From: Butyriboletus loyo
Lineage: Eukaryota > Basidiomycota > Agaricomycetes > Boletales > Boletaceae
NCBI GenBank assembly: GCA_038093515.1
Contig: JBBPSI010000331.1
Span: 1 to 22,600 of the forward strand
Reading direction: 5' to 3'
DNA length: 22,600 bases
Below the pieces are notes generated by a model. The model was not told the DNA's origin. It saw nothing but the letters and a program-made list of their open reading frames with translations, and made no database searches. Positions 1-10,349 of the stretch are shown piece after piece (position 1 is the first letter of the stretch; each line of letters starts with the position of its first letter). The position numbers were made by a program, and so were the translations under genes.

Positions 1-1023
1 TAAATTCATCGGGAAAGTCATCATTATTTTAGTTATATATGTTGATGATACTCTTTTTATGGGTAGTGATAAAGCACAAGTCCTCGCTCACAAGAAGCAC
101 TTTATGAAGACTTGGGAGAGTTGAGACCTTGGAGAAGCAAAAGAGTATTTAGGCATGTGGATTACCAGGGATTGAAGAAATTGTACCCTGAGGCTGGATC
201 AGTGCAATTATGCACAGAAGGTCATAAAACAATTCAAGCTTGAAAATGCAAAACCCACACGCACACCTCTTCCTTCTGGTTATAATCCTTCACCATCAAC
301 CACCGAAGCATCGCCATCTTTGCATTCACAATATCAATCTGTCATCGGATCCCTCCTATTCATCATGCTCGGATCTAGACCCGATATTGCTCATGCTGTC
401 ATCAAAATGTCGCAATTCTCTTCCAATCCATCGGAAGAACATTTGCAAAGAGTGCTCTATATAGTCCGCTATCTGGTTGGAACTCCAGACCTTTGCATAA
501 TGTATTCCGGACACAGCCAGTCTGGTCCGAGAGCCAATTCTGGCTTTATTGCATACAGCAACACTGACTGGGCAGGCGATATTGAGACCCGTCGTTCAAC
601 AACTGGTTATTGTATATTTCTAGCATCTGGCATAGTATCATGGTTATCCAGACGACAACGCAAGATTGCTCACTCTTCAACCGAAGCAGAATATATGGGC
701 ATGACCGAGACCGCTAAACAGCTCTCTTGGGTGTGCTCCTTGTTCTTCGAGATGGGATACAGACTTGGTCCTTTACCCCTTCTAGTTGATAATCAGGGAG
801 CTATATTTCTGGCTTCTAATCCTGCCGTTGAAGGACGCAGCAAACACATTGCAATTCCGTTTCATTACATTCGGGAATGCGTCGAGGATAAGGAGATTAC
901 TCTCTTCTATACTCCTACTCAACAACAAGCAGCAGATATCTTTACGAAGAATCTGACATGGCAGAGGTTTGAAGAAGTTCGGTCCATGCTCTCTCTTTCT
1001 CCTTTTGTCTCTATAAAGAAGTA
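1..1023 (+). pseudogene. Copia Pol fragment: end of reverse transcriptase and RNase H
   Basis: The product would copy element RNA into cDNA and remove the RNA strand. Visible parts are the RT catalytic YVDD motif near base 40-50, the copia connector (SRPDIAHAV, about 374-400) and the RNase H domain with TDWAGD, STEAEY, VDNQGA and ADIFTKNL. The protein ends at SIKK with a TAA at 1021-1023. Two in-frame TGA codons break the RT part, at 122-124 and 173-175. The first is CGA (Arg) in the sister copy; the second is present in both copies. RNase H is open from about 320. The 5' two thirds of pol lie outside the window. Domain identity is firm; the copy is not functional. Confidence 0.9.
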
Positions 1024-1029
1024 ATGCTA

Positions 1030-1042
1030 AAGCAAGGAGGAG
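1030..1042 (+). other. Polypurine tract of copia element 1
   Basis: A purine run (AAGCAAGGAGGAG) directly precedes the LTR terminus TGTTGAAA. This is the expected position for the plus-strand primer of an LTR retrotransposon and identifies the following LTR as the 3' LTR. The inverted copy keeps the same tract at about 5986-5997. Confidence 0.75.
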
Positions 1043-1488
1043 TGTTGAAATGGTAGTGTTCTATTTCTGTATTTCACTTACAGCCACTACGTTTCTAGAC
1101 GAGTCTATATGACATCATTGTCTAGACTCTGTCACGCTTATCACATTACAAATAGCTCTTATTATGCTATTGGACGATATGCTTAGTCTTATCTCTTATC
1201 TCTATCATATCGTCATGTATTTCATACTATACCTTATAAAGGTACTATACAGAACATAAGTACAAACACTCATGTACTGTATATAAGACAGCCCTTATGG
1301 CTTGTCGCTTTTCTCTAGATCTTTCAGTTCTATCATCACTACTGCGATATCTCTAAGTTGAGCCTTGCTCCTTATACTCTGTTTGCGATACTCTCACTCT
1401 CGTATTATCAGTGAGTCTTTCCACTGATAGGTTTACCCTTGCATCCTTCGTTGCCCTCGGTGCGCCTGCTCGGACTTTACCAATTCCA
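1043..1488 (+). repeat. Copia 3' LTR (446 bp)
   Basis: The LTR starts TGTTGAAATGG after the polypurine tract and probably ends ACCAATTCCA, giving 446 bp. The inverted copy at 5540-5985 has the same length and is nearly identical (for example a C/T change in CACGCTTATC). A TATA-like box TATATAAG lies at 1280-1287, so U3 is about 240 bp. The right boundary is uncertain by a few bases because both copies also share the next AAAG. Beyond that the flanks differ, which is why the shared 54 bp after 1439 is assigned to U5 and not to the flanking DIRS element. Confidence 0.8.
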
Positions 1489-2253
1489 AAAGTCGTGGCC
1501 CTCAGCAACTTGTGGACCATCAGGAACAATCAAGAGAAAGATGCCTGGTGACTGCACCAGCACGAAGCTGAGACAGCAGAAGCAGCTGCCAGAGATCATG
1601 AAATGCAACTGCATGTCCAGCAGGAAGAGGAGGATGCCCAGATACTCAGAGAGGAGAGAAAGAAAAACAAAATTAAGTTTGCTCCCATCCCTGACACCCC
1701 CATCTCATCCGAACCCCTCGTCCTTCCATCCCTTGTAGCCACTCACAAGCTAAAAAGCCACCAGTTCTGCGAGCTATGGTACTTCACCAATGCTGGCCTC
1801 GATGAAGCAGACCACACCTCCTCCTACACCATCGATGACAATTCCCTTTCCATCATTCCAGCTGCAGACAGTTCCCACTCCTTCGTTCCCTCAGCCTTTA
1901 CTTGAGACAAACCAGTAGCCACCAAAGACGAGGACATCTCCTTTGAACAGTTTGGTCAAGCAACTGTCCGCATGGTCAAAGCCATGATCAACTGCAGATG
2001 GCAAAAGCCTCATGTCGACATGCACATCAAGTTTTGGTCCCACATTGAGAACCATGAGTGGCGCTACTCACGCATCCAATCCGAGCAGCGGGCACTCATC
2101 ACCTACCAAGGGAACCAAAGGCGCAAGTGGCATGCAACCATCACAGGACTGCAGGCCTTCAATTTATCCATCATCAATGTGAAAGTGCTGACTGATATCC
2201 ATTGTCATCTTGTCCAGAGGTTTAGCAACGAGCAACGGCTTTTGATCCAAGCG

Positions 2254-3027
2254 GTAAGTTTTTTCCCACCTTTCCACCTGTTGCGACAATGAGAGTTATC
2301 ACACACGAAGTTCCGCGACTATTGCAGTTATACACAGTAACTGGCGAGGTAATGAGGAATAGCTCTTAGCCTTAATCTCTCAACTGTTGCCAGTGAATAA
2401 GACAAGTGGTTAAAGCTAGGGAATCCTAGCCGCAACCACAAGCCCTTTTATATTACAAGGGAATGCGCACAGACCAAGCAGTGCATGAGACTAGTTACTA
2501 TACAAGTATATACAAAGGGAGTCACGGGTTGACAATGATGGAAAATAGAAGTCGACGGTGATCAAAAAGAAGAGAAGCAAACGGAGATTAAATACATGAG
2601 GTGTGACGTCATAGAGTCTGGGCCAGTCTGGACCATGACATCATATGCTTAGTCAGCCTGTGGTCACATGTATAATCCCACGATCATGTGCGCTGAGTCA
2701 CATGACCTTTGAAAGAGAAATATGACGAAGTCTGAACGTAAAAGATGGTATAAGAGGTATGATTATAACACCACCCAGCATCCTTGCCCCATGTATTAAC
2801 AATACCATTATTCTCCTGCGTCCGTTGGTCCCTCACCACACGCTAATGCCCACATCCACTGGTCCATATACCATACGTGCCGTGCTCTCCCATCCTACTG
2901 GATTTGCCACATTCCCCTTTTCTTCATTGCAATTTTGGTTCTCCACCACACTTTCATCACATATTGCCCAATACTGTCATACCACCTTCGCTACACCTCT
3001 CATCTCCAACTGTTCTCCCTGGCCCAG
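2254..3027 (+). other. Putative intron in DIRS-like ORF1, enlarged by a solo LTR
   Basis: A consensus donor GTAAGT at 2254-2259 follows an intact Gag codon (Gln-Ala). A pyrimidine-rich stretch ends in CAG at 3025-3027, and the next codon (Ala-Leu-Asp-Arg) continues the cysteine-rich half of Gag. Both junctions are phase 0. Removing LTR-C1 and one target duplication leaves about 277 bp. The intron is inferred from frame and splice-site consensus only; another acceptor is possible. Confidence 0.5.
2279..2770 (-). repeat. Solo LTR, family C copy 1 (492 bp, TSD CCACC)
   Basis: Ends are TGTTGCGA and TTATAACA, with a perfect 5-bp duplication CCACC at 2274-2278 and 2771-2775. It is homologous to 17584-18105 in the same orientation and to 7399-7897 inverted. 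The TATA-like sequence TATAAAAG reads on the minus strand, so the LTR is assigned to that strand. U3 has a TGACGTCA at 2604-2611 and a decayed TGACATCA at 2636-2643. It sits inside the putative DIRS Gag intron. No internal element sequence remains. Confidence 0.9.
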
Positions 3028-3424
3028 GCCCTCGACAGGCTTTCACAAGCCAGTGACAAACACACCAGTCAAAAGCGTCCTGCTTCTCCCACAATGGGCC
3101 AGCCTGACTCCTGTCCAAAGAAAGTTCAGTCCTTTCAGACCAACAGTCAGCAAGCCACCGACGACCTCACCACCACTACACTTGCAGCTTGTTCCGTGTG
3201 CCTTGGCAGGCACAGACACAACATCATTCGCTGTTCCACAGCTCGCACCTGGGACAACAAACATGACACCTTTGCTGAGAGCATCGGCATTGCCCTACAT
3301 ACCAAATCGGGCAAGCAGCTGTGCACCAAATGGCAGAAAGCCAACGGTTGCACTGACACCCACTGTGCTCTCCACATCTGCTCTGGATGTGGCACCAAGT
3401 CTCACAGAGCTCAGAGATGCCCTC

Positions 3425-5439
3425 ATGCTCAGGACCCGTTGCCCCTCAACCCCATACAGAGTTGAGGTATGGGAGCAATCCCTTCGCAGTGCCAATCTTC
3501 TCTTTCATTTTTTGGATATTCCTGCTGGACTCCGCAATGGTTTTCTTGTAGACTTCCCTGACATCTCCCTTACGCAATCCCCACCCAATAACAATTCAGT
3601 TTTAATCTATCTTAGTGACTTTCAAAGCATCCTAGATCGTGAGCTTTCTAAGGGCCGATACATTGGTCCCTTCTCAGAGTCAGTTTTAACCTCCCTTATC
3701 GGCCCATTTCAGTCCTCCCCCATAACCATAATTCCGAAACCAGGTAGACCGGGTAAATTTAGAGTCATACAAAATTTCTCCTTCCCTCTCAATCCCTCCC
3801 CTTTGTTTCCCAATCCATCTATCAACACATTCATCAACCCAGATAACTTTCCCACCACATGGGGAAAATTCTCCATCATCTACCTCCTCATTTCGCACCT
3901 CCCACCAGGCTCAGAGGCAGCAACTCGTGACATTGCTAAGGCTTATCGTACCATCCCTCTTCATCCGTCACAATGGCCAGCCGTGGTTGTCAGGGCCCCT
4001 CCAGACATATTCTACATCGACACATGCGCTGCATTTGGAGCTGCCCCATCTGCGGGGGTCTACGGTCGTGTCGCAGATGCAGGAGTGGAGATTCTCCATT
4101 CCTCTGGAATAGGTCCCCTTGACAAGTGGGTCGATGACCATATCTTCCTCCGAATAAGACTAGAGCACATCGCAGGCTACAACCAATTTCGGGTTGATTG
4201 CGCTCAGCGCATCTCCAATTCAGGCACCATCAAGCAGTCTGGCAGTTGCATGTGGTTTGCAGGCGCCGTTTCCACTGACTACTTCATTGAGGAATTCAAT
4301 GAGAATTGTAGTTTTCCCATCAAGAATCTTTCACGCCAATCGAGCAGGTCATCACATGACGCTCTTTTCACCTACAGTTTGGTGGACATTGATGCTGCCT
4401 CGTCACAGCTCGGAATCCCATGGGAAGTCACCAAAGACCAGCCTTTCACCGAATCCACCATTTACATTGGCTTCCAATGGAATCTCACTGAACGCACGGT
4501 AACCCTGGCCCCCCAAAAAATCGCGAAGTACCTTCTAGCAATACAAGAATGACAATCACATCCCATGCACGTCCTCAAAGACGTGCAAGCCATTTATGGT
4601 AAGTTACTCCACTCTTGCGCCGTCATTCCACAAGGCTGTGCATACCTCACCAACCTGGAGTGCATGATGCGCATGTGCAATGACAAACCATTCATGCCAC
4701 ATCGACCAATCAAATCCATTGATTCTGACTTGCAATGGTGGGCAAATTGCCTACAACACGGACGCATCATCTGCCCCATAAAACCCCCTTCTCAACCCAC
4801 CGACCTTTCTGCCTACTCTGATGCCAGCTCTGGCATGGGCATTGCTATCATCAGAGGAGGAAGATGGAGAGCATGGACGCTCCATCCTGAGTGGAAGTCC
4901 ATCCATGGGGCCACCCGCGACATTGGGTGGGCCGAAGCCATTGGGATGGAAATGCTCATCCACACCCTCAATGTCCTCCCCATCACCCACTCTCATGTCA
5001 TCATCTATGGAGACAACACTGGCATTGTCGAAGGATGGTGGAACAGCCGTCACCGAAACATTGAAACCAATCATGTTTTCAGAAGAATCCACAATCTTCT
5101 TGCTGAAGCCAATCCTATCAACGAGGTTCACACCAGATACATCCCCAGTGGCAACAACCCAGCCGATGGACCATCTCGAGGCATCTATCCCACTCACTCC
5201 CTCCTCCTTCCATACATTTCCATCCCTCCCCCCCTTGTTCCATTCCTCACAGATGTCACAGGTACTCCCCGCACTCGCACCCCCTCCACTTCCACTGTCG
5301 CATCCTTCCCTCTGAGTCATCCTTCCCTCTGAGTCATCGCCTTCCCCATAGGGCTCAACAAATCACACAAAGCATCAGTCGGGTTCATTCCTCCATACTC
5401 CAAGAAGACGACATCATCCTCCAGGAGCTCCAGCGCTAA
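3425..5439 (+). pseudogene. DIRS-like ORF2: reverse transcriptase and RNase H
   Basis: The product would synthesise cDNA from the element RNA. RT signatures in order are GKFRVIQNFS (about 3750), RDIAKAYRTIPLHPSQW with the first catalytic Asp (about 3925), CAAFGAAPSAG (about 4025) and WVDD (about 4128). RNase H signatures are SDASSGMG (about 4820), WAEAIGMEM, YGDNTG (about 5010) and NPADGPSRG (about 5155). The first Met of this frame inside the Gag overlap is at 3425; translation could also enter by a frameshift from Gag. An in-frame TGA at 4550-4552 replaces what looks like a Trp before the HxLKDVQ.YGKLLH region. A 17-bp tandem duplication (5301-5334) shifts the frame and creates a TGA at 5330-5332; without it the frame runs to TAA at 5437-5439. 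No YR domain follows. Confidence 0.85.
5301..5334 (+). repeat. 17-bp tandem duplication in DIRS-like RNase H tail
   Basis: The unit CATCCTTCCCTCTGAGT occurs twice back to back, followed by CATC. Because 17 is not a multiple of three, the duplication shifts the RT-RNase H reading frame and brings a TGA into frame at 5330-5332. Removing one unit restores an open C-terminal tail of about 35 codons ending at 5437-5439. Confidence 0.9.
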
Positions 5440-5539
5440 ATTTCTGGCCATCACCAGATTTGACAGCCCCCTTTTGTCTGCCACAGCCTCTTCGGAAACC
5501 CTCCCTTCACAATTCGAGCAAGAATCCCCACGCCCCTTT

Positions 5540-5985
5540 TGGAATTGGTAAAGTCCGAGCAGGCGCACCGAGGGCAACGAAGGATGCAAGGGTAAACCTA
5601 TCAGTGGAAAGACTCACTGATAATACGAGAGTGAGAGTATCGCAAACAGAGTATAAGGAGCAAGGCTCAACTTAGAGATATCGCAGTAGTGATGATAGAA
5701 CTGAAAGATCTAGAGAAAAGCGACAAGCCATAAGGGCTGTCTTATATACAGTACATGAGTGTTTGTACTTATGTTCTGTATAGTACCTTTATAAGGTATA
5801 GTATGAAATACATGACGATATGATAGAGATAAGAGATAAGACTAAGCATATCGTCCAATAGCATAATAAGAGCTATTTGTAATGTGATAAACGTGACAGA
5901 GTCTAGACAATGATGTCATATAGACTCGTCTAGAAACGTAGTGGCTGTAAGTGAAATACAGAAATAGAACACTACCATTTCAACA
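5540..5985 (-). repeat. Copia 3' LTR of element 2 (446 bp)
   Basis: Reverse complement of the LTR at 1043-1488, with the same length and near identity. It starts TGTTGAAATGG (from 5985) right after the polypurine tract and ends with CCA at 5540-5542. The sequence beyond 5540 differs from that beyond 1488 after a short shared AAAG, which supports two separate insertions on either side of the DIRS remnant. Confidence 0.85.
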
Positions 5986-7398
5986 CTCCTCCTTGCTATA
6001 GCATTACTTCTTTATAAAGATAAAAGGAGAAAGAGAGAGCATGGACCAAACTTCTTCAAACCTCTGCCATGTCAGATTCTTTGTAAAGATATCTGCTGCT
6101 TGTTGTTGAGTAGGAGTATAGAAGAGAGTAATCTCCTTATCCTCGACGCATTCCCGAATGTAATGAAACGGAATTGCAATGTGTTTGCTGCGTCCTTCAA
6201 CGGCAGGATTAGAAGCCAGAAATATAGCTCCCTGATTATCAACTAGAAGGGGTAAAGGACCAAGTCTGTATCCCATCTCGAAGAACAAGGAGCACACCCA
6301 AGAGAGCTGTTTAGCGGTCTCGGTCATGCCCATATATTCTGCTTCGGTTGAAGAGTGAGCAATCTTGCGTTGTCATCTGGATAACCATGATACTATGCCA
6401 GTTGCTAGAAATATACAATAACCAGTTGTTTAACGACGGGTCTCAATGTCGCCTGCCCAGTCAGTGTTGCTGTATGCAATAAAGCCAGAATTGGCTCTCG
6501 GACCAGACTGGCTGTGTCCGGAATACATTATGCAAAGGTCTGGAGTTCCAACCAGATAGTGAACTATATAGAGCACTCTTTGCAAATGTTCTTCCGATGG
6601 ATTGGAAGAGAATTGCGACATTTTGATGACAGCATGAGCAATATCGGGTCTAGATCCGAGCATGATGAATAGGAGGGATCCGATGACAGATTGATATTGT
6701 GAATGCAAAGATGGCGATGCTTCAGTGGTTGATGGTGAAGGATTATAACCAGAAGGAAGAGGTGTGCGTACGGGTTTTGCATTTTCAAGCTTGAATCATT
6801 TTATGACCTTCTGTGCATAATCACACTGATCCAGCCTCAGGGTATGATTTCTTCAATCCCTGGTAATCCGCATGCCTAAATACTCTTTTGCTTCTCCAAG
6901 ATCTCGACTCTCCCAAGTCTTCATAAAGTGCTTCTTGTGAGCAAGGACTTGTGCTTTATCACTACCCATAAAAAGAGTATCATCAACATATATAACTAAA
7001 ATAATGATGACTTTCCCAATGAATTTAATATAAGTTCCTGGGTCAGACAAGGTATGCTTGAAACCTTGTTTGATTAGTGATAAGTGCAAGGCTTTGTTCC
7101 ATTGAAGGGCCGCTTGCTTTAGGCCATAGATAGCTTTCTGTAGGTGACAGACTTTGCTTTCTGAACCTTTTTGAGCAAAACCCTCAGGTTGTTCCATATA
7201 GATTTCTTCATCAAGATCTCCAAAGAGAAATGCAGTCTTGACATCTAGAGCCTCGATTTCCCAATCTTCTAAGGCAGCTAGAGCTAAGAGAATCCTAACG
7301 GTTTCAAACCTGGCAACTGGTGAGAAGGTTTCCTCATAATCAATTCCAAAGATTTGGGTAAAGCCTTTTGCTACCCAGTGAGACTTGTATCATCCATC

Positions 7399-7897
7399 TG
7401 TTATAATTGTACCTCTTATAACTATCTTTTGCATTCGGACTTTGTCATATTTTTCTTTCAAAGGTCATGTGACCCAGCACACGTGATCGTGGGATTATAC
7501 ATGTGACCACAGGCTGACTAAGCATATGACGTCATGGTCCAGAATGGCCCAGACTCTATGACGTCACGCCTCATGTATTTAATCTCCATTTGCTTCTCTT
7601 CTTTTTGATCACCGTCAACTTCTATTTCCCATCATCGTCGACTCATGACTTCTTTGTATGTACATGTATAGTAACTAGTCTCACGCACCGCATGGTCTGT
7701 GCACATTCCCTTGTAATATAAAAGGGCTTGTGGTTGCGGCTAGGATTCCCTAGCTTTAACCACTTGTCTTATTCGCTGGCAACAGTTGAGAAGATTAAGG
7801 TCTGAGCTATCCTCATTACACTCGCCAGCTATTGTGTTTTAGCTGCAACAGTTGCGGAACCCCGTGTGCCACTTGATAACTCCGTTGTCTCGTAACA
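7399..7897 (+). repeat. Solo LTR, family C copy 2 (499 bp, TSD CCATC)
   Basis: Starts TGTTATAATTG and ends CTCGTAACA, flanked by a perfect CCATC duplication (7394-7398 and 7898-7902). It splits the RT of copia element 2 just after the Ser-Asp-Gly preceding the WVAKGF motif. A TATA box (TATAAAAG near 7717) reads on the plus strand. Two exact TGACGTCA sites lie at 7527-7534 and 7559-7566 in U3. The family's coding body is not in the window. Confidence 0.92.
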
Positions 7898-10349
7898 CCA
7901 TCACTTTTTCGTACATTTATCCATTTCCCTTTAATGACTTGACGTCCCTTGGGAAGATCTACCAGATCCCATACTCGTCGTTCTTGAAACGACTTGTATT
8001 CCTCTCCCATGGTGGTTAGCCATAAGGATCTCTCGGCAGGAGGTAATCTCATTACTGCCTTGTGAGACTGTGGGATACCATTTACAGTAGCAGCAGCTAG
8101 AAGAGATTTAATCCACTTAGCACTGTACATCTGTCCTAAGTCATCTTCTTCATTTGTGGGTCTCGGTTGATTAACCAGTTGTGGAGTAGTAATTAACTCC
8201 TCCTGAATAGGATCCAGTCCTCGATGTATCTCTCATTCTATCTCGATCGGAGGTCGATTCCCATAAGCATTATCTGGGACAATCTGTGGAACACGGATGC
8301 GAGTAGGACGAGGATTAAAATCCTGACCTGTCTGCAAGAAATTCATCATATAAGTCACTTTGGTGACCTCGAGCACGAATATCTCGAGTTGGATGATGTT
8401 GATGAGGACGATTTCGAAATTCAGTGATTCGTTCAGGATATACTCTTGTTGGAGGTAAGAAAGTGGAAGGACGAATCCGACCAGGATCTTCAAATGTTTC
8501 CAACAGAGGTATCATTTGACGTTTATGTTGGTGTCGATCCATAATAGATGATCTATGTCCAGTATCTGGTGTTTCTCTTTTAACTCCAGGATGTGGAGGT
8601 GAGAATAATGGTAGTTGTTTTTCATGAACAGAATCAGGAGATGGAGGGTTGAGGATTAAAGGTGATGGTGGATGTTCAGGGATTACCCATGGTGAAGGTG
8701 TGACAGATGGTTGAGGAGACGGTTGTTGCATATCGTCAGGATTAATTATGGGGGAAATTGGTGGTAGGCCTTCGCGTATTATACCAGTTCCATCAAAACG
8801 TACTCCTAGTGGAGGTGGCTCGTCAGCTCTTTGTTGATTTGATGGTGGGGCGTCAGATATACTATCTTCATCATCTCCAAGTTCATCGGCATCTGTTGGA
8901 AGAATTGGAGGTGGAATTGCAGCTTGTCTATCATTCTGTTCTTTGGAACAATGTGGGAAGTTTTCTTCGTCAAAAGTCGCAATGGACTCTACTAGAACTC
9001 ATCTTTGGGTTGGAGACCAAAAGCGATAGCCTTTGATGCCAAGTTCATATCCGATGAATGTGGCTTGTTCTGATTTCGGAGATAACTTGTTTTCCCTGAG
9101 TTCCTTCTTTATAAAAATGTATGCACGGCATCCAAATACCCGGAAATAGGAGACATCTGGTTTCTCCCCAGAGAACATCTCGATGGGGGTTTTCCAATTA
9201 TGACGACACATCAGTTGGCGATTGTAGATATGAAGTGAGGTTTCAGTTGCGTCCTGCCAGAAGACTTTTGGTAGACAGGCAGTATGGCGCATAGCTTCTT
9301 CTTTTTCCAGGATGGTCCTATTAAATCGCTCTGCACGTCCATTCTGTTGAGGGGTGTGAGGTACAGAGAGCTGATGCTCAATGCCCCTGGACGAGAGGAA
9401 CGTCCGAATGTCTTTAGACATGTATTCCCCCCCATGATCCGAACAGACAGCAAGAAGCGAAGACTGGGTCTGTTGTTCAGCCCAGACGACCACTTCCTTA
9501 AAAGCATCAGCTGCCTCAGATTTAAGGCGTAAAAACCGCACGACCGCAAAAGCAGAGAAGTCATCGATAAAAGTTAAAATGTAGCGCTTCTGAGTCCAAG
9601 AGTGTGTGGGGAATTCGACCAAGTTGGAATGCACTAGCCCAAGGACCTGAGATGCGCGTTTGGATGAAGGTGCATAGGGATGTTCATGCATCTTGCCTAA
9701 GGCACAGCCTCGACAAGGAATGACATCAGAAGGTTCAGGTATTAATGGCATACCCTTAACGTTCTTGTAAGCATGGCGTAACATGTTCTTGGATGGATGA
9801 CCAAAACGGTGGTGCCACAATGAAGAAGATCCGACATCTGGAGTTAGCATTTTTGCCTGAAACCAGTGGAGGGGATTGTTCGGAAGCAAGGCAGAAGCCT
9901 GCACTACCAAATGTCCTTGAGGGTTCCAAATCTTGGTTTGATCGGTTATTTCGCATCGATAACCTTCTTTGGTTAGAGCGGTGACCGATAAGAGTCTATG
10001 GGCTGCTTGAGGCGCATACCAAACTCCTGTAAGCTCCAAAGGAATGGGCTTATCCTTCCCTAGTCGCTGTGATAACAACACAGTACCAGGTCCAAACATC
10101 TTCATGGTTGCGCCATTTGCTGTGATCGCAATTCTCTCGGTTTCTCCGAGATCCATGAAGTCGTCAACGTGTGGTGTGACATGGTCTGTGCAACCGCTGT
10201 CAATCATCCAGGTGTTGGAAAGAAGATCCTTCTTTGAAGGGACATCTCCGGATGTGTAAGCTCCCGCAATATACAGATCACCAAGATTGAATTCATTGTT
10301 GTAATCATATACAGCATCATAGTCCTCAGCATCTCGCTGGTATGTAGAG

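Larger units (their letters stand above)
1..1488 (+). mobile_element. Copia element 1, 3' part (RT end, RNase H, PPT, 3' LTR)
   Basis: This is the downstream part of a Ty1/Copia LTR retrotransposon, cut by the window edge. It runs from the RT catalytic YVDD region through RNase H to a polypurine tract and an LTR. It matches the reverse complement of 5540-7027 with no net length difference over 1,488 bp, so it is a sister copy of copia element 2. The right end abuts the DIRS-like element, and the LTR boundary is set by where the two copies stop matching. Confidence 0.9.
1489..3465 (+). pseudogene. DIRS-like ORF1: Gag-like nucleic-acid-binding protein
   Basis: The presumed role is packaging element RNA. 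The frame is open from about 1441-1493 through a glutamate- and arginine-rich coiled-coil-like stretch (about 1560-1670) and a region with conserved Trp and His (1972-2253). It resumes in exon 2 (3028-3465) with two Cys/His clusters: CSVC..H..C near 3190, and C..C..H..CSGCGTKSHRAQRC near 3320-3420, the last part a CX2CX4HX4C knuckle. The two parts are joined by a putative phase-0 intron (2254-3027). In-frame TGA codons at 1549-1551 and 1903-1905 both look like decayed Arg codons. The true N-terminus is missing or inside the copia junction. It ends TGA at 3463-3465, overlapping the RT ORF by 41 nt in another frame. Confidence 0.65.
1489..5539 (+). mobile_element. DIRS-like retroelement remnant (Gag, RT-RNase H)
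   Basis: A retroelement body with a cysteine-rich Gag-like ORF overlapping a large RT-RNase H ORF, flanked on both sides by copia 3' LTRs pointing inward. The RT has the DIRS-type WVDD core, and its RNase H has SDASSG and GNNPADGPSRG. DIRS elements normally also carry a tyrosine recombinase and inverted or split terminal repeats; neither is visible, and only about 100 bp (5440-5539) remain after the RT-RNase H stop. The element is therefore truncated or flanked at its ends by the copia insertions. Confidence 0.75.

Noticed and set aside
1439..1493. The 54 bp shared in inverted form with 5536-5589 as inverted terminal repeats of the DIRS element.
   Set aside because: The match is continuous with the copia LTR on both sides, and stops at an ACCAATTCCA end typical of copia LTRs; treating it as U5 gives two LTRs of exactly 446 bp. 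The Gag frame being open through it is probably chance, though I cannot fully exclude the other reading.
3043..3495. Three minus-strand ORFs of 66-83 codons.
   Set aside because: They overlap the Cys-rich part of DIRS Gag in antisense and have no supporting features.
4751..5320. Minus-strand ORF of 189 codons.
   Set aside because: It lies opposite the DIRS RNase H domain and is Gly/Ser/Asp-rich in the way antisense shadows are.
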